From positions 2,418,001-2,482,000 of the forward strand of contig NZ_CP063813.1 of NCBI RefSeq assembly GCF_015277815.1: a stretch of DNA of 64,000 nucleotides, written 5' to 3'. This document shows, piece after piece, positions 55,681-64,000 of this stretch; within the stretch, counting starts at the first letter, position 1, and the number at the start of each line of letters is the position of its first letter. The position numbers and the translations under genes are program-made. Below the pieces are notes generated by a model. That model did no database searches. It was not told the origin of the DNA and worked only from the letters and a program-made list of their open reading frames with translations. The stretch comes from Microbacterium atlanticum. Lineage in GTDB: Bacteria > Actinomycetota > Actinomycetes > Actinomycetales > Microbacteriaceae.

Positions 55681-56790
55681 GTGAAGATCTCCCGCATCGC
55701 CCGCGTGGGCGCTGTCGCCGCGGTCGCGGCTCTCGCACTTGCCGGCTGCGCCGCCAACGAGGCCCCCGGCGCCGACACGGCCGGCGCCGCCACCTCCGAC
55801 CTCTCCGGCGAAGTCGCGGGCGGCGGCGCGTCGTCGCAGGAGGTCGCGGTCCAGGCGTGGACCGCGGGCTTCCAGACCGCCAACCCCGACGTGACCATCA
55901 CCTACGACCCCTCGGGTTCCGGCGCGGGCCGTGAGTCGTTCCAGGCGGGAGCCTTCCCGTTCGCGGGCTCTGACCGCGCGTTCACCGTCGAGGAGATCGA
56001 GGCCGGTCCGTTCGAAGCCTGCGTCGACGGCTCGGGCGTCATCGAGCTGCCGACCTACATCTCGCCGATCGCGGTCATCTTCAACATCGAGGGCGTGGAT
56101 GCGCTCAATCTCGACGCGCCCACCATCGCGGGCCTGTTCGCCGGCACCATCACCAACTGGAACGACCCGGCCATCGCCGCCCTCAACGAGGGCGTGGCGC
56201 TTCCCGACCTCGCCGTCACGCCGGTGCACCGCGCCGACGACTCCGGCACCACCGAGAACTTCACCGACTACCTGTACCAGGCGGCCGGGGACGTGTGGAC
56301 GAGCGAGCCGGACGGCGAATGGCCGCTCTCCAGCGGCGAGGCCGCGCAGGGCACCTCGGGCGTCGTGTCGGCCGTTGCCGCCGGCAACGGCGCGGTCGGC
56401 TACGCCGACGCGTCGCGCGCCGCCGAAGAGGGCCTCTCGACCGCTGCCGTGAAGGTCGGCGACGAGTTCGTCGAGTACTCGCCCGAGGCCGCCGCGGCGA
56501 TCGTCGACGCGTCGCCGCTGGAGGAGGGCCGTGGCGACGGGGACCTCGCGATCGAGCTGCAGCGCACCTCGGACGAGGCCGGCGTCTACCCCATCGTCCT
56601 GGTGAGCTACATGATCGCGTGCCAGGAGTACGCCGACGCGGCCGTCGCCCCGATCGTCAAGAGCTTCCTCGAGTACGTCGCCAGCGCCGAGGGCCAGCAG
56701 GCGGCCGCGGCCGCCGCGGGCAACGCCCCGATCTCCGACGCGCTCCGCGAGCAGGTGAACGCGGCGATCGAGCTGATCGTCGTCGAGTAG
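55681..56790 (+). CDS. pstS: Phosphate-binding lipoprotein PstS
   Basis: A 369-residue periplasmic-type binding protein anchored by lipid: lipobox LALAGC with Cys 23. Phosphate-site segments include AGGGASSQEVAVQAW, YDPSGSGAGRESF, FAGSDRAF and HRADDSGTTENFTDYL. GTG start at 55681. First gene of pstSCAB, under the PHO box 110 bases upstream. Confidence 0.96.
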   Translation: MKISRIARVGAVAAVAALALAGCAANEAPGADTAGAATSDLSGEVAGGGASSQEVAVQAWTAGFQTANPDVTITYDPSGSGAGRESFQAGAFPFAGSDRAFTVEEIEAGPFEACVDGSGVIELPTYISPIAVIFNIEGVDALNLDAPTIAGLFAGTITNWNDPAIAALNEGVALPDLAVTPVHRADDSGTTENFTDYLYQAAGDVWTSEPDGEWPLSSGEAAQGTSGVVSAVAAGNGAVGYADASRAAEEGLSTAAVKVGDEFVEYSPEAAAAIVDASPLEEGRGDGDLAIELQRTSDEAGVYPIVLVSYMIACQEYADAAVAPIVKSFLEYVASAEGQQAAAAAAGNAPISDALREQVNAAIELIVVE

Positions 56791-56864
56791 GACCCTCGCT
56801 GCCCGGCCCGGTCGCAAGCCCGGGTCGGGCACCCGCCCTGAACCCCCGAACCCAGAAGGACACC

Positions 56865-57806
56865 ATGACCACGACGACCGCCCCCGCGGGCAGGGTCAGA
56901 CAGCGGCGGGGAGACCGCTGGTTCTCGGGCACGGCGCTGGCTGCCGGCGTGATGATCCTGGTGACGCTGGCCGCCGTGGCGATCTTCCTCGTCATCCAGT
57001 CCATCCCCGGGCTCACGGCCACGGGCGAGACGGCGAGCCTCCTCAGCGGCAGCTTCTGGGAGTACGTGTGGCCCCTCGCCTTCGGGACCGTCTGGGCCTC
57101 GTTCCTCGCACTTCTCATGGCGGTGCCCCTCGCGGTGGCCGTCGCGCTCTTCATCTCGCACTACGCCCCGCGCCGCCTCGCGCAGGGCCTCGGCTACATC
57201 GTGGACCTCCTGGCCGCGGTGCCCTCCGTCGTCTTCGGCCTGTGGGGCATCCTGGTCCTCGCGCCCGCCGTCCAGCCGGTCTACGCGTGGCTCAACGCCC
57301 ACATGGGCTGGTTCCCGCCCTTCGGCGGGACCGTCTCCAGCACCGGACGCACCATCTTCACCGCCGCGATCGTGCTCGCCGTGATGGTGGTGCCGATCAT
57401 CACGGCCATCTGCCGCGAGATCTTCCTGCAGACGCCCGTGCTCCACGAGGAGGCCGCGCTGGCCCTCGGCGCCACCCGCTGGGAGATGATCCGCATGGCC
57501 GTCTTCCCGTTCGGCCGGAGCGGCATCGTGTCGGCCTCGATGCTGGGCCTCGGCCGCGCCCTCGGCGAGACGATGGCCGTGGCCATGGTGCTCTCGGCGA
57601 CCGGCGTGGTGACCTTCCGGCTGTTCACGTCCGAGAACCCCAGCACGATCCCCGCGAACATCGCGCTGACCTTCCCCGAGGCGTACGGCACGAACATCAA
57701 CGTGCTGATCGCGACGGGCCTCATCCTCTTCATCGTCACCTTCGCGGTCAACGCCATCGCTCGATGGATCGTCAGCCGCCGCAAGGAATTCTCGGGAGCG
57801 AACTGA
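56865..57806 (+). CDS. pstC: Phosphate ABC transporter permease PstC
   Basis: A 313-residue permease with six helices; the EAA loop reads EEAALALGATRWEMIRMAVFPFGRSGIVSA. GTVWASFLALLMAVPLAVAVALF starts the core. Works with PstA as the membrane channel. Start ATG 56865, with AGAAGGA upstream; three bases from pstA. Confidence 0.95.
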   Translation: MTTTTAPAGRVRQRRGDRWFSGTALAAGVMILVTLAAVAIFLVIQSIPGLTATGETASLLSGSFWEYVWPLAFGTVWASFLALLMAVPLAVAVALFISHYAPRRLAQGLGYIVDLLAAVPSVVFGLWGILVLAPAVQPVYAWLNAHMGWFPPFGGTVSSTGRTIFTAAIVLAVMVVPIITAICREIFLQTPVLHEEAALALGATRWEMIRMAVFPFGRSGIVSASMLGLGRALGETMAVAMVLSATGVVTFRLFTSENPSTIPANIALTFPEAYGTNINVLIATGLILFIVTFAVNAIARWIVSRRKEFSGAN

Positions 57807-57808
57807 CA

Positions 57809-58915
57809 ATGACCGCCACCATCGCTCCTCCCCGGCCGCCGCAGCAGGCGCCCGTGCGCGAGACCCCTCGCCTGACCAGCGGCCATCTGCCGGCGTGGGC
57901 GCCGTGGGCGATCCTCGCCGGCAGCCTCGCCATCAGCGCCGTCCTCTTCGGCATCCTCGCCATCGGCTCCGGCGAGGACTTCAGCCTCGCTGGCTGGGCG
58001 GTCGTGGCCGGGCTCGTCTATCTCGTGCTGATCACCGCGACCTCCTCGCTCGTGGAGGGGCGCCGCAAGGGCGTGGACCGCCTGGTGACCGGCATCGTGA
58101 CCATCGCCTTCCTCGTGGCCATGGTGCCGCTGGTGTCGCTGGCGATCACCGTGGTCGTGAACGGCGTCGCGGGCCTGTCGGCGGAGTTCTTCACCAACTC
58201 CATGCGCAACGTCGTGGGCGAGGGCGGCGGCGCCCTGCACGCGATCGTCGGCACGCTGCTGATCACCCTGGCCGCCGCGGTGATCTCGATCCCGATCGGC
58301 ATCTTCACCGCGATCTACCTCGTCGAGTACGGCGCGGGCAGCCGGCTGGGTCGCGGCATCACCTTCCTCGTCGACGTCATGACCGGCATCCCCTCGATCG
58401 TCGCGGGCCTGTTCGCGTACGCCGTGTTCGCCCTGTTCTTCGGACCCGGCATCCGCATGGGCATCATGGGGTCGATCGCGCTGTCGGTGCTGATGATCCC
58501 CGTGGTGGTCCGCTCCACCGAGGAGATGCTGCGGCTCGTGCCCAACGAGCTGCGCGAGGCCTCGTACGCGCTCGGTGTTCCCAAGTGGCGCACGATCGTG
58601 AAGGTCGTGCTGCCGACGTCGGTCGCCGGCATCACCACCGGCGTCATGCTCTCGATCTCGCGCGTGATCGGCGAGACCGCACCCCTTCTCCTCACCGCGG
58701 GTGTCGCGACCTCGATGAACTACAACCTCTTCGAGGGCCGGATGATGACGCTTCCGGTGTTCGTGTACACGCAGTACATGAACGCCGGCATCCCGGTCGA
58801 GGCGTACCACAACCGCGCATGGGCCGCCGCGCTCGTGCTGATCGTCATCGTGATGCTGCTGAACCTCATCGCGCGCATCGTCGCGAAGGTGTTCTCGCCC
58901 AAGCTCGGCCGCTGA
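57809..58915 (+). CDS. pstA: Phosphate ABC transporter permease PstA
   Basis: A 368-residue permease with about eight hydrophobic segments, somewhat longer than typical because of an extra N-terminal pair. EAA loop [55 protein letters not shown] is the conserved core. Start ATG 57809. Confidence 0.94.
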   Translation: MTATIAPPRPPQQAPVRETPRLTSGHLPAWAPWAILAGSLAISAVLFGILAIGSGEDFSLAGWAVVAGLVYLVLITATSSLVEGRRKGVDRLVTGIVTIAFLVAMVPLVSLAITVVVNGVAGLSAEFFTNSMRNVVGEGGGALHAIVGTLLITLAAAVISIPIGIFTAIYLVEYGAGSRLGRGITFLVDVMTGIPSIVAGLFAYAVFALFFGPGIRMGIMGSIALSVLMIPVVVRSTEEMLRLVPNELREASYALGVPKWRTIVKVVLPTSVAGITTGVMLSISRVIGETAPLLLTAGVATSMNYNLFEGRMMTLPVFVYTQYMNAGIPVEAYHNRAWAAALVLIVIVMLLNLIARIVAKVFSPKLGR

Positions 58916-58949
58916 GCCCCCCTCCCACCCGAAAGCACTGCCACGAATC

Positions 58950-59729
58950 ATGTCCAAGAGCATCGAAGTCAACGACCTGAACGTCTACTACGGCGACTTC
59001 CTCGCTGTCGAGGGCGTCTCCCTCGACATCGAGCCGCGCAGCGTCACGGCCTTCATCGGCCCATCCGGCTGCGGCAAGTCGACGTTCCTGCGCACCCTCA
59101 ACCGCATGCACGAGGTCATCCCCGGTGCCCGCGTCGAGGGCGAGGTGCTGCTGGACGGCGACAACCTCTATGCGCCCAACGTGGACCCGGTCCTGGTGCG
59201 CCGCCAGGTCGGCATGGTGTTCCAGCGCCCCAACCCGTTCCCGACGATGTCGATCAAGGAGAACGTGCTGGCCGGGGTCAAGCTCAACAACAAGAAGATG
59301 TCGAAGTCCGACGCCGACGCCCTGGTCGAGAAGTCGCTTCGCGGCGCGAACCTCTGGAACGAGGTCAAGGACCGCCTCGACAAGCCCGGCTCCGGACTCT
59401 CCGGCGGTCAGCAGCAGCGGCTGTGCATCGCGCGCGCGATCGCCGTGTCGCCGGAGGTCATCCTGATGGACGAGCCCTGCTCGGCTCTCGACCCGATCTC
59501 GACGTACGCGATCGAGGAGCTGATCGGCGAGCTCAAGAACGACTACACCGTCGTCATCGTCACGCACAACATGCAGCAGGCCTCGCGGGTCAGCGACAAG
59601 ACGGCGTTCTTCAACATCGCCGGCACCGGGAAGCCGGGCAAGCTCATCGAGTACGACGAGACGAGGACCATCTTCACCACGCCATCCGTGCAGGCGACCG
59701 AGGACTACGTCTCCGGCCGGTTCGGCTGA
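58950..59729 (+). CDS. pstB: Phosphate ABC transporter ATPase PstB
   Basis: A 259-residue ATPase: Walker [20 protein letters not shown] near residue 34, [17 protein letters not shown] (PstB-specific), signature [14 protein letters not shown] near 150, Walker [15 protein letters not shown]-loop [13 protein letters not shown]. Last gene of the operon. Confidence 0.97.
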   Translation: MSKSIEVNDLNVYYGDFLAVEGVSLDIEPRSVTAFIGPSGCGKSTFLRTLNRMHEVIPGARVEGEVLLDGDNLYAPNVDPVLVRRQVGMVFQRPNPFPTMSIKENVLAGVKLNNKKMSKSDADALVEKSLRGANLWNEVKDRLDKPGSGLSGGQQQRLCIARAIAVSPEVILMDEPCSALDPISTYAIEELIGELKNDYTVVIVTHNMQQASRVSDKTAFFNIAGTGKPGKLIEYDETRTIFTTPSVQATEDYVSGRFG

Positions 59730-59741
59730 GTCGGAGTCAGC

Positions 59742-59766
59742 CGTCGCGCCGCTCGCCGGCGCGACG
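59742..59766. terminator. Bidirectional hairpin between pstB and pabC
   Basis: 10-bp stem CGTCGCGCCG/CGGCGCGACG with a 5-base loop between convergent genes. A smaller CGGCTGA/TCAGCCG repeat overlaps the pstB stop. Confidence 0.65.
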
Positions 59767-59773
59767 CGCCGCA

Positions 59774-60661
59774 CTAGTCCCGAGGCGTCAGCAGGTAGCC
59801 GTTGAAGGATGCCGTCAGCTCGCCGTCGACCGCGAGCTCGCGGCCGTCGATCGCGCGGATGGGCGCGGCCAGTCGCACGCTCGACACCAGCCATGCGGCA
59901 TCCGCCTGCGCCAGCGCCGACAGGGGGATGGTCTCGTACGCCGTCTGGGCCCCCTGCTCCTCGAGGTGGGCGAACAGGCTCAGCTGCGTCGTGCCGTGCA
60001 GGATCCCGCCGTTGGGTGCAGGAGTCACGAAGCGCCCGGCGATGCGCAGGATCAGCGACGCCGTCGGCGCCTCGAGCACGAAGCCGTCCGACGTGACGAA
60101 GACCGCGTCGTCGGCGCCGCGGCGCTTCGCCTCGCGGATCGCCGCCATGTTCACCGCGTACGACAGCGTCTTCGCGCCGAGCAGCAGCCAGGGCGCTCGT
60201 GCGGGGGTGTCGATGCCGTACCCCCGGTCGAGGGTGACGACCTTGATGCCGCGCTCGCGCGCCGCGGAGTTGTCGGGGGCTTCCGCCGCCGTCACCCACG
60301 CGGTCGGCGTCGGTCCGTGCTCGACGCCCCGGCTGAGGATGAGCTTGATGACCCCCTCGCCCCTGGGCGGGCAGTGCTCCTCGGCGACCGCGATCGCCTG
60401 CCGCCACTGCTCGAGGTGCGGCGCGGGAAGGTCGCAGAGCCTCGCCGAGTGCGCCAGACGCTCGAGGTGAGGCCCGACCTCCTGGGCGTGGCGATCGACC
60501 ACGCCGATGGACTCGAAGATGCCGTCGCCGCGCTGCGTGCTCATCTCGCCGACGCTCAGCGCGGGCGCGGTCACGTCGATCGGCGTGAGGGTGCCGGAGA
60601 AGTCGGTGCGGGGATCGTCGGATGCCGCGGGGTCGATCACGAGGGCGAAGCGCCAGGCCAT
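59774..60661 (-). CDS. pabC: Aminodeoxychorismate lyase / class IV aminotransferase
   Basis: A 295-residue PLP fold-type IV enzyme. The PLP Lys is in LLLGAKTLSYAVNMAAIREAKRRGADDAVF near residue 165, and GGILHGTTQLSLFAH lies near 225. It probably converts aminodeoxychorismate to 4-aminobenzoate plus pyruvate, but branched-chain or D-amino-acid aminotransferases share the fold. The ATG is six bases after TAAGCT (leaderless). Confidence 0.83.
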   Translation of the reverse strand: MAWRFALVIDPAASDDPRTDFSGTLTPIDVTAPALSVGEMSTQRGDGIFESIGVVDRHAQEVGPHLERLAHSARLCDLPAPHLEQWRQAIAVAEEHCPPRGEGVIKLILSRGVEHGPTPTAWVTAAEAPDNSAARERGIKVVTLDRGYGIDTPARAPWLLLGAKTLSYAVNMAAIREAKRRGADDAVFVTSDGFVLEAPTASLILRIAGRFVTPAPNGGILHGTTQLSLFAHLEEQGAQTAYETIPLSALAQADAAWLVSSVRLAAPIRAIDGRELAVDGELTASFNGYLLTPRD

Positions 60662-60667
60662 GTCAAG

Positions 60668-60673
60668 AGCTTA
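60668..60673 (-). promoter_or_regulatory. -10 element of leaderless pabC promoter
   Basis: Minus strand TAAGCT, six bases, then the pabC ATG. Confidence 0.5.
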
Positions 60674-60704
60674 GGCCGGGGAATACCGTCTTCCCGGTTG
60701 CGGT

Positions 60705-60794
60705 TAGACTGTATCGGCCGGGCCGCAGTAACCCCGGGCTCCATCTTCTGCCGCTGCGAGCGGCCTTGCGCCGAGAGGCGTTCTGCGGCCCGGC
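60705..60794 (+). ncRNA. Candidate structured RNA, possible multi-hairpin
   Basis: A TAGACT -10-like element (60705-60710) is followed six bases on by a 12-bp perfect stem pairing 60717-60728 (GCCGGGCCGCAG) with 60783-60794. Inside lie hairpins GCCGC-TGCGA-GCGGC (60750-60764) and CGCC-GAGA-GGCG (60769-60780), the latter with a GNRA loop. No protein frame fits. I know no RNA family matching it. The strand is inferred from the -10. Confidence 0.4.
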
Positions 60795-60927
60795 ACTTCT
60801 CAGCCGCTGGCCGCCGCCACCAGGTCGGAGATCTCCGCGCGGTCGGACCGAATCGAGGGTCGGCACCCGACGTGGCCTCGATCTCCGACGTTGCGGCGTC
60901 GCCAGGCAGGTGAAGAGGGCGGATGCC

Positions 60928-61566
60928 TCAGGTCAGGGCGTCGCGCCGCCACAGCGCCGCACACGCGGCCAGCTCTGCGGCGAAGTCCGAGAGCCGCAGC
61001 GCCCGCGTGGTGAATGCGGAGGCGCGCTGGGGCTCGGTGGCCTCGTAGTCGTCGGCGAGGTGCGTGGCACCGGATGCCTGAACGCGGCAGAACGCGGCCG
61101 CCCGGTCGAGCGCGACGGCGAAGTCGCCTTCGAACAGTCCCCGCAGGATCGTGTCGACGAGCGCGACGAGCTCCTCCGGTCCGGCCGGTGACGGCGCGCC
61201 GGCCACGACGTCGTCGGCCGACGCCAGCTCGGCCCGTCCCCGCTCGTACAGCAGTGCGGCGGTGCGCGGATCGTCGTGGATCATCAGCTGAACCAGGTAC
61301 AGCCGCCACAGCGCGCCCGGCAGGGTCTTGGCGGGCGACCGCGACCAGAGCTCGGCGATGTCGTCGATGCCGTGCTCGTCGGTGAACGCCACCAGACGGT
61401 CGATGATCGCGCCGTCGGCGTCGGCGCGAACGCGCGCGAGCAGCGCATGCGCGGTGGTGTGGGCGACGCGGGACACCTCGGCCGGATCCTCGGCGGAGAA
61501 CAGCCGGTCGAAGAGCTCGGCCGGTCGTCGGACGGGCTTGTGGAATTCCCGGGACGCATCGCTCAT
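60928..61566 (-). CDS. Hypothetical protein, helical
   Basis: A 212-residue, all-helical, Ala/Arg-rich protein (PAELFDRLFSAEDPAEVSRVAHTTAHALL, YLVQLMIHDDPRTAALLYERGRAEL, CRVQASGATHLADDYEATEPQRASA). No signal peptide or membrane helix, and no family recognised. The start at ATG 61566 is 7 bases after TAGCCT (leaderless). Confidence 0.68.
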   Translation of the reverse strand: MSDASREFHKPVRRPAELFDRLFSAEDPAEVSRVAHTTAHALLARVRADADGAIIDRLVAFTDEHGIDDIAELWSRSPAKTLPGALWRLYLVQLMIHDDPRTAALLYERGRAELASADDVVAGAPSPAGPEELVALVDTILRGLFEGDFAVALDRAAAFCRVQASGATHLADDYEATEPQRASAFTTRALRLSDFAAELAACAALWRRDALT

Positions 61567-61573
61567 CCGGTCC

Positions 61574-61579
61574 AGGCTA
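61574..61579 (-). promoter_or_regulatory. -10 element of leaderless promoter
   Basis: Minus strand TAGCCT, 7 bases before the ATG at 61566. Confidence 0.45.
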
Positions 61580-61661
61580 CTCGCCGCGATGAGCATCGGC
61601 TCCGGCACTGCGCGCTCACGCAGCGCCGCGGCGGTCCACGGCAGGCACACGGGTGCCGACC

Positions 61662-62069
61662 TCAGCCCTGATTGATGCGGATGTGGTTGCCGGCGGGGTC
61701 GCGGAAGGCGGCATCCCGCTGTCCCCAGCCCTGCTCCTTCGGCTCCTGCAGGACCTCGGCTCCGAACGCGCGCAGCCTCTCGAACGTTGCGTCGAGGTCG
61801 CTCGAGGTGAACACGTACGGCCCGGGCCCCGATCCCTTCACGATCAGCCGCTCCAGCGCTTCGCCGTCATCCGGCGAGCGTCCGGCCGTCGGGTCGGACA
61901 CGACCAGCGCCAGGCCGGGCTGCCCGGGGAAGCCGAAGCTCACCCAGCGATGACCGTCGTACGACACGTCGGCTACGATCTCGAGGCCGAGGCCGTCCCG
62001 GTAGAAGGGAATGGCGGCGTCGACGTCGTCGACCGTGACGGGGCTGTACGCGAGCAAGATGTTCGTCAT
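61662..62069 (-). CDS. VOC family (glyoxalase/bleomycin-resistance-like) protein
   Basis: A 135-residue protein with one VOC repeat pair: LLAYSPVTVDDVDAAIPFYRDGLGLEIV and FRDPAGNHIRI at the C-terminus. Metal ligands are not all obvious. Likely a small-molecule binder or dioxygenase-like enzyme. TACCGT lies six bases before the ATG. It follows the AraC gene, which has an identical promoter element, so the two are probably one functional pair. Confidence 0.85.
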   Translation of the reverse strand: MTNILLAYSPVTVDDVDAAIPFYRDGLGLEIVADVSYDGHRWVSFGFPGQPGLALVVSDPTAGRSPDDGEALERLIVKGSGPGPYVFTSSDLDATFERLRAFGAEVLQEPKEQGWGQRDAAFRDPAGNHIRINQG

Positions 62070-62075
62070 GCCACC

Positions 62076-62081
62076 ACGGTA
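62076..62081 (-). promoter_or_regulatory. -10 element of VOC gene promoter
   Basis: Minus strand TACCGT, six bases, ATG. The same hexamer, spaced identically, precedes the AraC gene. Confidence 0.45.
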
Positions 62082-62146
62082 GGACCCTTCCCGGGCAGCC
62101 GCTTCTTCGATCCTGCTCGACCCTGCGCACGTCCGTCCCGACGCGC

Positions 62147-62554
62147 TCAGGCGTAGCGGGTGGGGCGGGTGAGGATCTTCGCGACGCACAGCGGCATGGC
62201 CTCCGCCGCGTCGTGCGGGCGGGACCGGTACGCGCTCGGAGTCTCACCCACGATCTGGGTGAACGTCGAGCTGAACGAACCGAGGGAGGTCGCCCCGACA
62301 GCGGTGCAGGCATCGGTCACCGACATCCCCTCGCGCAGGAGAGCCATCGCGCGCTCGATGCGACGGGTCATCAGGTACGCGTACGGCGTCTCTCCGTACG
62401 CGGCCTTGAACTCGCGGGAGAAGTGCGCAGGCGACATCAGCGCCTTCGCGGCCATCGTCGGCACGTCCAGCGGCTCGGCGTAGTCGCGGTCCATCAGGTC
62501 GCGCGCGCGGCGCAGGTGCGCGAGCGTCTGGATCGTCTGCCGGGCGGAGGCCAC
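62147..62554 (-). CDS. AraC-family regulator, DNA-binding domain only
   Basis: A 135-residue protein covering just the two helix-turn-helix motifs (LDVPTMAAKALMSPAHFSREFKAAYGETPYAYLMTRRI and MSVTDACTAVGATSLGSFSSTFTQIVGETPSAYR). With no sensing domain it may respond through a partner, plausibly the VOC protein encoded next. GTG start at 62554, six bases after TACCGT. Confidence 0.85.
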   Translation of the reverse strand: MASARQTIQTLAHLRRARDLMDRDYAEPLDVPTMAAKALMSPAHFSREFKAAYGETPYAYLMTRRIERAMALLREGMSVTDACTAVGATSLGSFSSTFTQIVGETPSAYRSRPHDAAEAMPLCVAKILTRPTRYA

Positions 62555-62560
62555 GGCATC

Positions 62561-62566
62561 ACGGTA
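62561..62566 (-). promoter_or_regulatory. -10 element of AraC gene promoter
   Basis: Minus strand TACCGT, six bases before the GTG start. Confidence 0.45.
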
Positions 62567-62596
62567 CCGGCTCAGGTGCGCGCCCGCGCCGGCGGA

Positions 62597-63505
62597 TCAC
62601 GCGGTCGGGATCGACACGATCGGGTCCGTCGACGGCTCCCCGGTCGGCGAGCCACCCTGCGGCTCGACGGTGATCGCGATCACGTCGCCCGGCTCGACGG
62701 CCCCATCCAGCAGCGCGGTGGTGGTGAGCCCGGCGGGGTCGAAGGTCCCCGCCGACTCGGCGGCGCCGTCGCGCACGAACCACATCTCGTAGGTCTCGTC
62801 GTCCGCGATCTGCGGCAGCCCCTGCGACACGAGCACCGCCTTGCCGACCGACTCGGACCAGTGCGCGGTCGCCGAGCCGCCGTCGATCACATCGACGGTC
62901 GCAGACTGCGCGTCGGGAGCGTCCTCGATCTGCTGCAGCGCGACGACGGCCGGGGGGCGGTTCAGGTAGTCGTTGATCATCGCCGCTCCGAGTCCCAGCG
63001 CCACGAGCAGCACCATCGACGCGGCGAGCGCCAGGATGCCGCGCGTCCAGTTGCGGCGGGACACCGCCTGGATCGTGGCGGTGTTGGGCGGCGGCTCCGC
63101 GGGCGGGGCGGATGCCGCGGCATCCGCTGACTGCGCCGCCGCGGACCCGTCCGCGGGCGCGTCCATGGAGGCGCCGGTGACCGGTGGCTCCGGCGAGGAT
63201 GCGTCGGCGGGAGACTGCGTCCATGCGGTCAGTGGTGCGGCGGCCGCGGCGACCGACGCGTCCATGGCGGGCAGCTGCGGAGTGGTCGCGATCCGCGCGA
63301 GCAGCGTGGACCGCGAGGTGAGCGGCGGAAGGGCGGTGGGCACGTCCTCGCCGAGGGCGGCGGCGGTGGCGACGTCCGCCCGCACCCAGTGGTCCCACTC
63401 GGGATGATCGCGGCGCGCCGCCTCGAACAGCGCGCGATCGGCCGGCGACAGCGCGTTCAGCGCGGCGCCTGCAGCCAGTTCGGCGAACTCCTGCTCGTCC
63501 ATCAC
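62597..63505 (-). CDS. rskA: Anti-sigma-K factor RskA
   Basis: A 302-residue single-pass anti-sigma factor: N-terminal sigma-binding helix region (MDEQEFAELAAGAALNALSPADRALFEAA), a long Ala/Pro-rich linker, a membrane helix near residue 160 (GILALAASMVLLVALGLGAAMI), and an extracytoplasmic RskA domain (ADDETYEMWFVRDGAAESAGTF). It holds SigK until proteolysed. Overlaps the sigK stop by four bases. The linker holds the adjacent octamer copies at 63110 and 63118. Confidence 0.9.
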   Translation of the reverse strand: MMDEQEFAELAAGAALNALSPADRALFEAARRDHPEWDHWVRADVATAAALGEDVPTALPPLTSRSTLLARIATTPQLPAMDASVAAAAAPLTAWTQSPADASSPEPPVTGASMDAPADGSAAAQSADAAASAPPAEPPPNTATIQAVSRRNWTRGILALAASMVLLVALGLGAAMINDYLNRPPAVVALQQIEDAPDAQSATVDVIDGGSATAHWSESVGKAVLVSQGLPQIADDETYEMWFVRDGAAESAGTFDPAGLTTTALLDGAVEPGDVIAITVEPQGGSPTGEPSTDPIVSIPTA

Positions 63506-64000
63506 GCGGTCACCCCCATCTCGACCCTCAGGCGGGACAGGCCGTCCCGCATCCTCGTCTTCACCGTCCCCAGCGGCGCCCCCACCAGTGCGGCGATCTC
63601 GCTCTGACTGTATCCCCCGTAGTAGGCCAGGATCAGTGCCTCCTGCTGCGCTTCCGGGAGAGCCGAGAGCGCGTGTGCGACCCGCTCACCCTCGATCCGC
63701 AGCTCCGCCTGTTCAGAGACCCCGTCGTGGGCGACGTCGAGGTCCCGGAAGCCCGCGCGCACATCACGATCCGTGCTCGCCTGCGACGACCGCACACGGT
63801 CGACCGCCCGCCGGTGCGCGATCGTGAGCACCCACGCCCTTCCCTGTCCTCTGTTCGGAGCGAAACGCGAAGCGGATTGCCACACCTCGAGGAAGACGTC
63901 CTGCAGCACCTCCTCGCTCTGCGCCCGGTCCACGAGCACCCGCAGGATCAGGCCGAAGACGCGCGGAGACATCAGGTCGTACACACGGGCGAAGGCCGCC
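63502..64000 (-). CDS. sigK: ECF sigma factor SigK (N-terminus cut by window edge)
   Basis: About 166 residues are visible; the frame is open to base 64000, so the N-terminus is missing. Region 2: AFARVYDLMSPRVFGLILRVLVDRAQSEEVLQDVFLEVWQSASRF; region 4: LSALPEAQQEALILAYYGGYSQSEIAALVGAPLGTVKTRMRDGLSRLR. It recruits RNA polymerase to stress genes; in mycobacteria SigK drives mpt70/mpt83. The rskA gene follows directly. Confidence 0.92.
   Translation of the reverse strand, partial: AAFARVYDLMSPRVFGLILRVLVDRAQSEEVLQDVFLEVWQSASRFAPNRGQGRAWVLTIAHRRAVDRVRSSQASTDRDVRAGFRDLDVAHDGVSEQAELRIEGERVAHALSALPEAQQEALILAYYGGYSQSEIAALVGAPLGTVKTRMRDGLSRLRVEMGVTA

Overview
This 64 kb window is GC-rich chromosomal DNA from an actinobacterium, most likely a Microbacteriaceae member (Microbacterium or a close relative). 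The evidence is the protein families (CarD, GlnR, SenX3/RegX3, DUF3027, DUF3263, DUF4032, XPB with a helicase-associated partner, RskA/SigK), local gene orders shared with Mycobacterium and Streptomyces, and many TANNNT promoters placed 5-8 bases before the start codon, the actinobacterial leaderless-mRNA pattern. I see no phage, insertion sequence, plasmid backbone, rRNA or CRISPR array. Most of the window is core genome. Its surprises are regulatory sites, candidate RNAs and a strongly over-represented octamer rather than one obvious new gene system.

Layout. 1-2852: the left edge cuts the SOS mutagenesis pair imuA/imuB, driven by a LexA-boxed leaderless promoter, divergent from ppk2. 2879-8235: HNH nuclease, a candidate small RNA with a U-tailed terminator, an M23 peptidase, the iron regulator dtxR with its own iron box, serC, and an overlapping DUF3027/cold-shock pair. 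8397-12111: membrane protein, helicase-associated protein and XPB helicase. 12293-15794: two divergent regulator/enzyme pairs (TetR with an epoxide-hydrolase-like enzyme; a SufR-like regulator with an FAD reductase). 15858-18331: a two-component system whose kinase appears to start at CTG. 18473-24095: orphan WXG100 protein, groEL with tandem CIRCE operators, cspA, a LytR_C protein, DUF3263, DUF2332, msrB and a nitroreductase.

24133-30869 is a uric acid and ureide degradation cluster (uricase, HIU hydrolase, OHCU decarboxylase, a Bcp peroxiredoxin, a CitE-like lyase, allantoinase, ureidoglycine aminohydrolase and a DUF6986 protein). 30970-36333 holds a YdcZ-type transporter, a Pro-rich surface protein, tRNA-Thr(TGT) with a duplicated 3' fragment, a DsbA-like protein that has lost its CxxC motif, an MsiK/UgpC-type ABC ATPase and a DUF4032 protein. 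36398-43604 carries rlmB, cysS, ispDF, carD and an LpqE-like lipoprotein, in mycobacterial order but interrupted by a transporter and a GNAT gene.

43664-59729 is a phosphate and polyphosphate regulatory region: regX3, senX3, phoU, gpmA, then a methyltransferase, a FUSC protein, ygfZ, a nitrobindin-like protein and a 37-residue membrane protein, then glnR, ppk, mutT1 and pstSCAB. PHO-box-like tandem 11-mers stand before phoU and pstS. RegX3 would be expected to bind these, so sensing (SenX3/PhoU), uptake (Pst) and storage (Ppk, with Ppk2 at the left edge) look physically linked. 59774-64000 holds pabC, a candidate structured RNA, an unknown protein, a VOC/AraC pair and the RskA/SigK anti-sigma/sigma pair, which runs off the right edge.
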